Source of the DNA: WRIS01 sp050945135
GTDB taxonomy: Bacteria > Actinomycetota > Coriobacteriia > Coriobacteriales > Eggerthellaceae
Assembly (NCBI GenBank): GCA_050945135.1
Contig: JBMNSJ010000060.1
Location: 1-9,080 of the forward strand
Direction of reading: 5' to 3'
Length of the DNA: 9,080 bases
The notes under the pieces are model-generated. The model saw only the letters and a program-made list of their open reading frames with translations. It was not told the origin of the DNA and ran no database searches. The translations under genes and the position numbers were made by a program. Below are positions 1-5,848 of this stretch, in pieces. Numbering within the stretch: the stretch's first letter is position 1; every line of letters begins with the position of its first letter.

Positions 1-9
1 TGATGAAAT

Positions 10-117
10 TCATCAACACATTTTTTCCGAGTAACCTGTTGGTGGACATCAACAGAAAGACCCCATTTCTGAGGTCTTGTCTGCAACTATTCAGTTTTTC
101 ATCAACACATTTTTTCC
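10..117. repeat. 19-bp direct repeat pair
   Basis: The 19-mer TCATCAACACATTTTTTCC occurs at 10-28 and again, perfectly, at 99-117, so the copies start 89 bp apart. Between them lie two short inverted repeats. Perfect 19-bp identity at this spacing is unlikely by chance. The role is unknown; an element end or recombination site is possible. Confidence 0.75.
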
Positions 118-121
118 TATA

Positions 122-167
122 GCCCACAAAATGCCTGGTGACTAGGCGGAGCATTTTCCGAGTGGGC
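122..167. other. imperfect hairpin
   Basis: GCCCAC (122-127) pairs with GTGGGC (162-167), and AAAATGC (128-134) pairs with GCATTTT (151-157). Bases 158-161 bulge on one side, giving about 13 pairs. No T-run follows on either strand, so it does not look like a terminator. It could be a subterminal palindrome of a mobile element or part of a structured RNA; neither is shown. Confidence 0.4.
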
Positions 168-268
168 ACGTATGGGTCGTGTCGCAACCACAAATCGTTG
201 CATTTGACATTGAATTAAGCCCTCTTGGCCAGATTTGGTCGTAGCGCCCCTTGGTCTCTCCCGATAAG

Positions 269-311
269 AAAAGCCCCTTGCGAGCTCGTATTCTCTCGCA
301 AGGGGCTTTTT
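269..311 (-). terminator. strong rho-independent terminator
   Basis: A perfect 16-bp stem (269-284 with 295-310) surrounds a 10-base loop. Read on the minus strand it starts 21 bases beyond the stop of the 51-codon gene and is followed by a T-rich run, so it should end that transcript. On the plus strand it is followed by five T, so it could also stop transcription entering from the left. Confidence 0.88.
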
Positions 312-330
312 GGCTTGTGCCGAATATGAA

Positions 331-486
331 TTAGAATCGTCTCCATAAGTGATGAACGTGTTGAGAGGGATCGCTCTTCTCTGTGCGACGTGCCTCTTGA
401 TGCTGCTCATCAAACTTGCTGTGAGCTTTGTGGTTCATTTTAATCTGCTCGGACTCTGCCTTAATGTAACGATGAAAGTCTGCCAT
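331..486 (-). CDS. unrecognised 51-residue hydrophilic protein, copy 1
   Basis: I do not recognise this family. The product begins MADFHRYIKA and ends HHLWRRF. It is strongly charged and rich in His, Glu, Lys and Arg, with no signal peptide or membrane segment, so it is probably cytoplasmic and largely helical. The start is set by a good ribosome site (GGGAGGAG, 493-500) seven bases upstream and by alignment with the second copy at 5404-5559. The copies share 44 of 51 residues with no gaps. Of the 22 codons that differ, 15 are synonymous, which is strong internal evidence of protein-level selection. It has its own extended -10 box, an upstream element shared with copy 2, and a terminator just downstream. 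It runs opposite to dlt and is separately transcribed. Function unknown. Confidence 0.8.
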   Translation of the reverse strand: MADFHRYIKAESEQIKMNHKAHSKFDEQHQEARRTEKSDPSQHVHHLWRRF

Positions 487-540
487 AACGTTCTCCTCCC
501 TTACAGATTCACCTTACTGAATCATGATTAACGCGTATTT

Positions 541-549
541 ATTATACCA
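541..549 (-). promoter_or_regulatory. extended -10 promoter of small gene copy 1
   Basis: On the minus strand the sequence TGGTATAAT is a consensus extended -10 box. The -35 position at 17-bp spacing (TTATAT) is weak, as expected for extended -10 promoters. It predicts a start near 534, leaving a leader of roughly 48 bases before the ATG at 486. Confidence 0.55.
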
Positions 550-558
550 TGTATTGAC

Positions 559-612
559 CGCTGATATAATAAAACTAACCTCTTACCGATTAATATAGCA
601 CTTTACTTGACA
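559..612 (-). promoter_or_regulatory. upstream element shared by both small-gene copies, copy 1
   Basis: Read on the minus strand, this block carries TGTCAA, nine bases, TATATT, two bases, TCGGT, then AGGTT and an A/T stretch ending in CAGCG. The same arrangement occurs at 5641-5690 upstream of the second copy, with small spacing changes only in the A/T stretch. It lies about 73 bases before the start codon. It could be a regulator site or an alternative promoter. TGTCAA read the other way is TTGACA, but no plus-strand -10 box fits it. Confidence 0.5.
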
Positions 613-741
613 TTTGTGTTTACACAAAACAAGAAATATGTGAGCAAAGCATTCAAATTGGCAATGAAAGAGGCAAAATTCATTCATGTCAGCAAAAGAA
701 AGTACGTTGTGCCTGATAGGAGACGACTAGCTAGTACCTAG
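607..741 (+). other. doubtful short open frame in the 487-973 gap
   Basis: A frame without stops runs from about 565 to a TAG at 739-741. Possible starts are TTG at 607 and ATG at 664; the ATG version gives 25 residues beginning MKEAKFIHVSKRKY. It is lysine-rich, but no good ribosome site precedes either start and it overlaps the palindrome. It could be a remnant of a broken gene or chance. From 742 to 973 I see no gene and no convincing promoter, although the dlt transcript should start somewhere here. Confidence 0.15.
613..628. promoter_or_regulatory. perfect palindrome, possible operator
   Basis: TTTGTGT, two bases, ACACAAA forms a perfect 7-bp-arm inverted repeat. It directly abuts the element upstream of the small gene. 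Its size and symmetry fit a dimeric regulator site. No regulator gene is in the window, and copy 2 lacks an equivalent palindrome. Confidence 0.35.
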
Positions 742-973
742 CTCTCGTAACTCTTTTTGGTCTGCAGAGTAAAAAACGGGAAGGTTCAATCTTGATTCGG
801 GATTAACAATAGTCGGCGCTTCCAAAATATTAGCTTTTTGCATACGAGATTACAAACGATGTGAGTTCGGTAGGATTATTGCAACGTTCGGAAGCCTGAA
901 CTGGACTCAGATTAGACATTCAAGGTAGACTGACTCAGGGAAAAACCGTCACCTAACGCGCAAAGGATTTTGG

Positions 974-2533
974 ATGAGCAAGTATGTGCAAATGATTGAT
1001 TCTTTTGGAGATAAAACTCCTCATGAATTTACATTTCGAAACAGTCAAGGTGAGGCTCTTACCTATGGCGAACTCAAAGCCTGCTCCGATAAACTTGCAT
1101 CATATATCGTGAAAACTACGCCCGTAGGCACTTGTGGGTAAGGCAAACATCCTCTTGTTGTGTATGGGCACAAGTCACCATACATGATTGCTTGCTTTAT
1201 CGCCTGCGCTAAAAGTGGACACCCTTACGTACCTGTTGACACCAGTTTTCCAAAATCTCGAATTGCAAGTATAGTCGCTCAACTCGAAAACCCGATTGTT
1301 CTCAATACCACCGATGAAGAACTCTCTTATCTAGAAGAGTGTACCCAGTCTATCGTCTCTTTGAACACGATTAAGAACACATGTTTTTCTGAAGACGTAA
1401 TTACATCTCAGCTACCTGGTCTTTCCAGCCAAGACACTTTTTATATCCTCTTTACTTCAGGCAGTACGGGAGAGCCAAAGGGAGTCGAGATAACATCAGA
1501 GTGTGTCGATAATTTCTTAACTTGGATGGCAGAGGAGTTTTCTCACGCTGGTCAACAAGTTTATTTCGATAGGGCTCCTTTCTCATTTGACTTGAGCGTA
1601 ACCGATTTAGTATTAGGCCTTGGAACAGGCGGAACGCTTTTTGCGCTTGTCGAAGAAGACGAAAAAGAGCTAGCCCGAACATTTTCTTCGTTTGGTCAGG
1701 CTGGCATTACGTTTTGGGTTTCAACACCCTCGTTCATAGAAATGTGTTTGCGAGACCCGGCGTTTTCTCGAGATTTGCTTCCCCAGGTACATACCTTCTT
1801 TTTCGTGGGAGAGGTTCTCAAAAACGAAACTGCTGCTGCAATTCTTGATCGTTTCCCTAAAGCAAAAGTTATAAACGGGTATGGGCCTACTGAGTCGACG
1901 GTTCTTGTAGCGGCGGTACACATTACCCCAGAAATGATAGCTGCAGATATTCCTCTTCCTGTTGGCATGGCTAAACCCGAAACATCTTTGAAGATTTTGG
2001 ATCCTGAGACTCTTGAAGAAATGCCTTTTAATGAGGCAGGTGAACTCTATATTATTGGAGACACCGTTGGTAAGGGGTATTACAAAAACGAGACACTAAC
2101 CAAAGCCGCCTTTCAGTCTTGTCCAGCTCGCTATACGCAAGGTAGGCGATCCTATAAGACGGGTGACAAGGCTTATCTCGACTCAACGGGAATGCTGCAT
2201 TTTCAGGGTCGCATGGATTTTCAGATTAAGCTGCACGGCTATCGTATAGAACTTGAGGATATTGAAGCAAATTTGCGTATTCTTGATTCCGTGGCAGATG
2301 TCTGCGTGTTGCCGGTTATGAGAAAAGGAAGTCTTTCGCATTTGGCGGCATATATTGTTCCCTCGCCACAGGCTGGTGAGCTGGGATTCTCTCTATCCCA
2401 AAAGATAAAAGCTGAACTGAAGAATCTCCTGCCAGAATATATGATTCCTCGTAAGATTGATTATCTTGAGGCTTTTCCGCTTAATGTGAACGGAAAAATT
2501 GACCGTGCTCGGCTCAAGGATATGATTAAGTGA
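974..2533 (+). pseudogene. D-alanine--D-alanyl carrier protein ligase DltA, with in-frame stop
   Basis: DltA activates D-alanine with ATP and loads it onto the phosphopantetheine arm of DltC in the cytoplasm. Read from ATG 974 (AAGGA site upstream), the frame spans 519 codons, close to the usual DltA length of about 500. It shows the phosphate-binding core YILFTSGSTGEPKG (157-170), NGYGPTEST (301-309), YKTGD (394-398) and the C-terminal catalytic lysine in NVNGKID (Lys508). The same frame is interrupted by TAA at 1139-1141 (codon 56), just before the conserved VVYGH stretch. A GTG at 1160 could restart translation but lies inside a conserved strand and would lose the N-terminal part. The rest is undamaged, so the stop is recent, a sequencing error, or bypassed. 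Residue 278 is Val where Bacillus DltA has the Cys linked to D-Ala selection. The end overlaps dltB by 4 bp. Confidence 0.87.
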
Positions 2534-3702
2534 CCTTCTATGTAGACCCGGCGTTTTTCGTTTTTGTAGCGATAGCGGTTATTCCTGCAATCGTTTTGGG
2601 TTTTATGGAAAAGCCTCTACGCAGTTATGGCTTAGTTGTTTCGGTACTCTTTATTATCTTGCTTTTTCATAAAGACCTCGCCTCTTTTGCAGCCTTTCTT
2701 TTTTATCTCGCGCTTTCAACTACGATGGCAATGCTGTATCAGAAGGTTCATAGCGAAAAAAAGCCTTCGGCAAAAATGCTGTATCCGGTTGCGCTCGTTT
2801 GCGCGATTGCTCCGCTCGTCATATATAAGGTGAGTGCCGTATTCGACGGGAATCTCTTAGGATTTCTTGGTATATCCTATATCACCTTTAAGACAGTACA
2901 GGTGATTATCGAAACTCACGATAATCTTATTACTGATATGCGAGTCAGGGACTATTTTTATTTCCTTATATTCTTCTCACCTTTCACATCAGGTCCTATT
3001 ATGAGAAGCCGCGAATTCGTTAAAGACGTTCAGCGAGTTTATACTCGTGGAGAGTATCAAAACCTCCTCGCCAAAGGTGTTCTCTGGTTTGTGCTTGGTG
3101 CGTTTTACAAGATGGTATGCGCAAGCTTATTCTCTGTTGCAATCTGGGCTATCCCTAAGGCTTTGGGCGATACTTCGCTAGCTATGGATATGCTTGGGCA
3201 AATAGGATCTGCTTATGCCTATGGCTTCTATCTCTTTTTTGACTTTGCTGGCTATAGTTTTATGGCAATGGGCGTTGGCGCAGCATTCGGCATCAATATG
3301 CCTCGCAACTTTAAAGCTCCTTTCATAAGCATAGATATAAAAGATTTCTGGAACAGGTGGCACATAACTCTTTCTTTTTGGTTACGCGATTTCGTGTTCA
3401 TGCGGCTTGTCAGAACAATCCGAAGAAAAAAGCTCATCTCTTCGCGCTTGACAACGACCTGCGTTGCCTACCTGGCCAATATGACTCTCATGGGCCTTTG
3501 GCACGGGCTTACTCCGCACTACATTGCCTACGGCTTTTATCATGGCGCGCTTCTTGCGCTTAACGAGCTTTTTCAAAAGACGAGTTTTTATAAACGCGTG
3601 AAAGATAAAAAGGCATATAAGGTAATTTCTTGGCTCGTAACCTTTAATCTTATAATGGTAGGGTTCGCACTATTTTCTGGACAAATTCCTCTAGGAGGCT
3701 AA
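2530..3702 (+). CDS. dltB: D-alanyl transfer O-acyltransferase DltB (MBOAT family)
   Basis: DltB is the multi-pass membrane acyltransferase that takes D-alanine from the DltC thioester and moves it across the membrane for teichoic acid esterification. The 390-residue protein is mostly hydrophobic segments, the usual length for the family. It carries the MBOAT hallmarks: a conserved His in FWNRWHIT (His278) and the catalytic His in MGLWHGLTPH (His325). The start is GTG at 2530, overlapping the dltA stop in a GTGA arrangement that implies translational coupling. The last codons (CTA GGA GGC) double as the ribosome site of dltC. The frame looks undamaged, unlike dltA. Confidence 0.95.
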   Translation: MTFYVDPAFFVFVAIAVIPAIVLGFMEKPLRSYGLVVSVLFIILLFHKDLASFAAFLFYLALSTTMAMLYQKVHSEKKPSAKMLYPVALVCAIAPLVIYKVSAVFDGNLLGFLGISYITFKTVQVIIETHDNLITDMRVRDYFYFLIFFSPFTSGPIMRSREFVKDVQRVYTRGEYQNLLAKGVLWFVLGAFYKMVCASLFSVAIWAIPKALGDTSLAMDMLGQIGSAYAYGFYLFFDFAGYSFMAMGVGAAFGINMPRNFKAPFISIDIKDFWNRWHITLSFWLRDFVFMRLVRTIRRKKLISSRLTTTCVAYLANMTLMGLWHGLTPHYIAYGFYHGALLALNELFQKTSFYKRVKDKKAYKVISWLVTFNLIMVGFALFSGQIPLGG

Positions 3703-3705
3703 ACA

Positions 3706-3951
3706 ATGACAAAAGAACAGGTAGAGGCAAAGCTTCTCGATCTTCTCGAAGAAATCTGTGACGATGATGCTGTTCGGCAAGAACGCGATATTGATCTTTT
3801 TGAGGCGGGATTGCTTGATTCCATGGGTGCTATTGACCTGTTAGTAAGTATCGAAGAGGCCTTTGATGTAATTATCGCGCCAACGGAGGTGGAGCGCGAA
3901 GAGATGAATAGCACCAACAAGATTATTGAGCGAGTGGTTGAGCGCCTGTAA
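3706..3951 (+). CDS. dltC: D-alanyl carrier protein DltC
   Basis: DltC is the small acyl-carrier-like protein that bears D-alanine as a thioester and docks on DltA and then DltB. It has 81 residues, typical for the family, is acidic, and is predicted helical. The phosphopantetheine attachment serine is Ser39 in GLLDSMG, the expected carrier motif; the arm would be added by a phosphopantetheinyl transferase encoded elsewhere. A strong GGAGG site lies inside the end of dltB, nine bases before the ATG, and only three bases separate the genes. The tight spacing on both sides marks one transcript with dltB and dltD. Confidence 0.96.
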   Translation: MTKEQVEAKLLDLLEEICDDDAVRQERDIDLFEAGLLDSMGAIDLLVSIEEAFDVIIAPTEVEREEMNSTNKIIERVVERL

Positions 3952-3954
3952 TAC

Positions 3955-5094
3955 ATGAAAAAACTTCTCGCAATAGCTTCTGCCTTTGTACTGGTCATTG
4001 CAGTTTTGCTCGGCCTCAATGTTGTGTTGCCTGCGCAGAATCAGGTGGATAATACAAAAGAATATGGCTACGTTGCTTCAGGCACAAAGTCTGAAAGCTC
4101 TGCCTTTTCACTCGCTGCTGCCCACGACGACACCTACTTTCTCTTTGGTTCTTCAGAACTCAGTACAACACCAGAGATGGTATCTTCGGTTCCCGATAAT
4201 GTGTTCCAAGAATATGACTGCGGTATAAGTTTCAGCTACATTGGCGATGCTTATAATCAAAGCCTTTGGCACACCATTGCTGCAGGAGCCTATGCCCAAG
4301 AAATGCCTAACAAAAAAATTGGACTAATTGTTTCACCGCAATGGTTTGAAGATGGGGGATTAGAGCCAGGGATTTTCGAAATGCGATTCTCTTATAGCTT
4401 GTATCAGCAATTCTGCTCTAACCCTTCAATCTCGGATAGCACAAAAGAATATGTGTGCAATCGTCTTAATCAAGAGGGTGTCGATCGCTCAGTGATTGAT
4501 GCTGGAAGTGCTAACAGTGCAATTGATGTGGTGAATGATGCAGTATTCAGCGTTATGGATGATTTGAAGATTAGAAACGACTTACGTGAGATTCGCAGCG
4601 GCGGGATGCCTTACGTCGAGCCAAACCAAAAGAAAAGCCCTGACTTTGATGCAATCAAAAGCATGGCGCTTGCTCAAGCAGAGCAGTCGTGTACCAACAA
4701 TGCGTACCGGGTCAATGACGGCTACTGGACTACCTATTTGGAGCCCAATTATGAGGGACTGAAGGATTCCCAGGTAGAAGAAAGCCTAACTCAAACGCCC
4801 GAATACGACGATCTGCGCGCTTTCATGCAGCTTTGTGAAGAGTGCGGACTAGAGCCCTATATTATTATCTCGCCTGTTCACGGATCATGGTACGACTATG
4901 TGGGGCTTGATAACCAGGCCCGCAACGACTATTATTCCGCAGTTAAAAGTATTTGTGAAAGCTACGATGTGAGCTATCTTGATTTATCTCCCTACGAATA
5001 CGAGCCATATTACTTGCGCGATATTATGCATCTTGGCTGGCTTGCTTGGCCAGAGATCGAACAAGGGTTTATGGAATTTGCTAAAGAAAATTGA
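3955..5094 (+). CDS. dltD: D-alanyl transfer protein DltD
   Basis: DltD is a membrane-anchored SGNH-like esterase/transferase acting outside the membrane in the last step of D-alanine transfer to teichoic acid. Residues 5-25 form the N-terminal membrane anchor. The nucleophile region is FGSSELS (residues 64-70, Ser in GSSEL). The C-terminal Asp-x-x-His pair is present as RDIMHLGW (Asp356, His359), completing the expected triad. The 379 residues are slightly shorter than many homologues, but all catalytic blocks are present. It starts three bases after dltC and ends three bases before dltX. Confidence 0.95.
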   Translation: MKKLLAIASAFVLVIAVLLGLNVVLPAQNQVDNTKEYGYVASGTKSESSAFSLAAAHDDTYFLFGSSELSTTPEMVSSVPDNVFQEYDCGISFSYIGDAYNQSLWHTIAAGAYAQEMPNKKIGLIVSPQWFEDGGLEPGIFEMRFSYSLYQQFCSNPSISDSTKEYVCNRLNQEGVDRSVIDAGSANSAIDVVNDAVFSVMDDLKIRNDLREIRSGGMPYVEPNQKKSPDFDAIKSMALAQAEQSCTNNAYRVNDGYWTTYLEPNYEGLKDSQVEESLTQTPEYDDLRAFMQLCEECGLEPYIIISPVHGSWYDYVGLDNQARNDYYSAVKSICESYDVSYLDLSPYEYEPYYLRDIMHLGWLAWPEIEQGFMEFAKEN

Positions 5095-5097
5095 TGG

Positions 5098-5277
5098 ATG
5101 GCATGGTGTATTGTGTTTGATTTAGAAAAAGAGTGGGAAAAGCTTGAGAAGCGTAAACCAACATTGGTTGCCTTGCTCTACTTTGTCATCGTTTTTGTGA
5201 TAGCTCTCATTTTGATTTGGTTTTTGCTGTTTTCGGGCATCAGCTCTTCGGCAGATTTTGTTTACAACCAGTTTTAG
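5098..5277 (+). CDS. dltX: DltX-like small membrane protein
   Basis: This 59-residue ORF follows dltD after three bases. It has a charged N-terminus (LEKEWEKLEKRK), one membrane segment at about residues 23-46, and the C-terminus ADFVYNQF. A single helix ending in a Phe-x-Tyr-x-x-Phe tail is the DltX signature; the tail tyrosine (Tyr56 here) is the proposed acceptor that relays D-alanine from DltB to DltD. DltX is usually encoded upstream of dltA; here it closes the operon. The ribosome site is weak, consistent with coupling to dltD. A GTG at 5113 would give a 54-residue version. Identity rests on size, topology, tail motif and context. Confidence 0.85.
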   Translation: MAWCIVFDLEKEWEKLEKRKPTLVALLYFVIVFVIALILIWFLLFSGISSSADFVYNQF

Positions 5278-5314
5278 TCTAAGCCCGATTCTTGGAATAA
5301 TAATGGTCTATCCA

Positions 5315-5346
5315 AATAATAAGAGCCCCGAGGGACTCTTATTATT
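5315..5346. terminator. terminator hairpin between dlt and small gene copy 2
   Basis: An 11-bp stem (5315-5325 with 5336-5346), continued after one mismatch by two more pairs, surrounds a CGAG loop. The outer stem is A/T-rich and ends in TCTTATTATT on both strands. It sits between convergent genes, so it probably terminates dlt from the left and the small gene from the right. A second weaker hairpin, TGGAGC/GCTCCA, lies at 5351-5370. Confidence 0.6.
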
Positions 5347-5403
5347 GCTGTGGAGCTAAGGGGGGCTCCAAGTTACTAAAAGAAAGTACTACCAAAGATT
5401 TCG

Positions 5404-5559
5404 TTAGAATCTTCTCCAAAGATGATGAATGTGTTGCGAGGGATCGCTTTTTTCGCCTCGACGTGCTTCCTGATGCTGCTCGTCAAATTTGCTGTGCGCT
5501 TTGCTCTTCATTTCAATTTGCTCGGACTCTGCTTTTACGTAACGATGAAAATCTCCCAT
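5404..5559 (-). CDS. unrecognised 51-residue hydrophilic protein, copy 2
   Basis: This is the second copy of the small gene at 331-486. The product begins MGDFHRYVKA and ends HHLWRRF, with 44 of 51 residues identical and no gaps. Differences cluster at residues 16-19, with single changes at 2, 8, 35 and 44; the stretch from 20 to 34 is invariant. The frame stays open upstream to 5607, but the strong GGGAGGGA site (5566-5573) and the homologous start of copy 1 favour the ATG at 5557-5559. No signal peptide, membrane helix or known domain is visible. It converges on the dlt operon and carries the same upstream element as copy 1. Function unknown; a regulatory, nucleic-acid-binding or stress role would be speculation. 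Confidence 0.8.
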   Translation of the reverse strand: MGDFHRYVKAESEQIEMKSKAHSKFDEQHQEARRGEKSDPSQHIHHLWRRF

Positions 5560-5640
5560 GATAATTCCCTCCCAAAAAAGTTGCTCTGTAACAAAGGTTT
5601 CTCTCATTTTTCCTCGAAATTGGTTTGCTTTTCAACCACT

Positions 5641-5690
5641 CGCTGTAAATTATCAACCTTTCACCGAGAAATATATCATCATAATTGACA
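5641..5690 (-). promoter_or_regulatory. upstream element shared by both small-gene copies, copy 2
   Basis: On the minus strand this reads TGTCAA, nine bases, TATATT, two bases, TCGGT, two to three bases, AGGTT and an A/T stretch ending in CAGCG. It matches 559-612 with the same spacing in the first half. It lies about 82 bases before the start codon. The stretch between element and gene is not similar in the two copies, so the conservation is local. Confidence 0.5.
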
Positions 5691-5780
5691 ACGAACAGTG
5701 GTCAGATTTTCAAAGTTGGGGAGTAATCAATTGGTAAAGCCTATTGGTTACACCGAATCGATAAGGAACGCAAAAGTAGC

Positions 5781-5817
5781 TATAATAAGCGCATGCAAGG
5801 CTGAGCTGTCTTGCATG
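5781..5817 (+). promoter_or_regulatory. -10 box and inverted repeat before the crotonase gene
   Basis: TATAAT at 5781-5786 is a consensus -10 box; the -35 position at 17-bp spacing (TCGATA) is poor. Just downstream, around the predicted transcript start, lies a perfect inverted repeat CATGCAAG (5792-5799), ten bases, CTTGCATG (5810-5817). It could be an operator blocking initiation or a hairpin at the 5' end of the mRNA. A weak -35 next to a symmetric site would fit an induced catabolic promoter. Confidence 0.45.
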
Positions 5818-5848
5818 AAAAAGGGGAAAACTGAATAGAGGAGGGTAC

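Larger units (their letters stand above)
1..268. other. non-coding, hairpin-rich left edge
   Basis: I see no convincing gene here. The stretch holds several short inverted repeats: TGATGAA/TTCATCA around one central base at 1-15, CTGTTG/CAACAG at 36-55, AAGACC/GGTCTT at 57-78, and a larger imperfect hairpin at 122-167. It also holds a 19-bp direct repeat. A frame open from 3 to 122 encodes only 39 residues of no recognisable character and runs through the repeats. This may be the flank or remnant of a mobile element whose body lies upstream of the window, but no transposase sequence is visible. Confidence 0.4.

Noticed and set aside
117..413. 98-residue minus-strand frame
   Set aside because: It overlaps the better supported 51-codon gene on the same strand, runs through a perfect terminator hairpin, and has no ribosome site or family resemblance.
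349..531. Hydrophobic plus-strand frame MMNVLRGIALLC..., resembling a small membrane peptide
   Set aside because: It is the exact antisense of the 51-codon gene. Between the two copies it changes about twice as many residues as the minus-strand frame, and it has no ribosome site.
1160..2533. Treating GTG 1160 as the true start of dltA
   Set aside because: The upstream frame from 974 encodes a typical DltA N-terminus in the same register, and 1160 falls inside the conserved VVYGH strand.
974..5277. The dlt block as a previously undescribed system
   Set aside because: All five members match the established D-alanylation pathway; only gene order, the dltA stop and flanking genes are unusual.
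5422..5688. Second hydrophobic plus-strand frame MMNVLRGIAFFA...
   Set aside because: Same reason: antisense shadow of copy 2, with its extra C-terminal part running through the small gene's upstream region.
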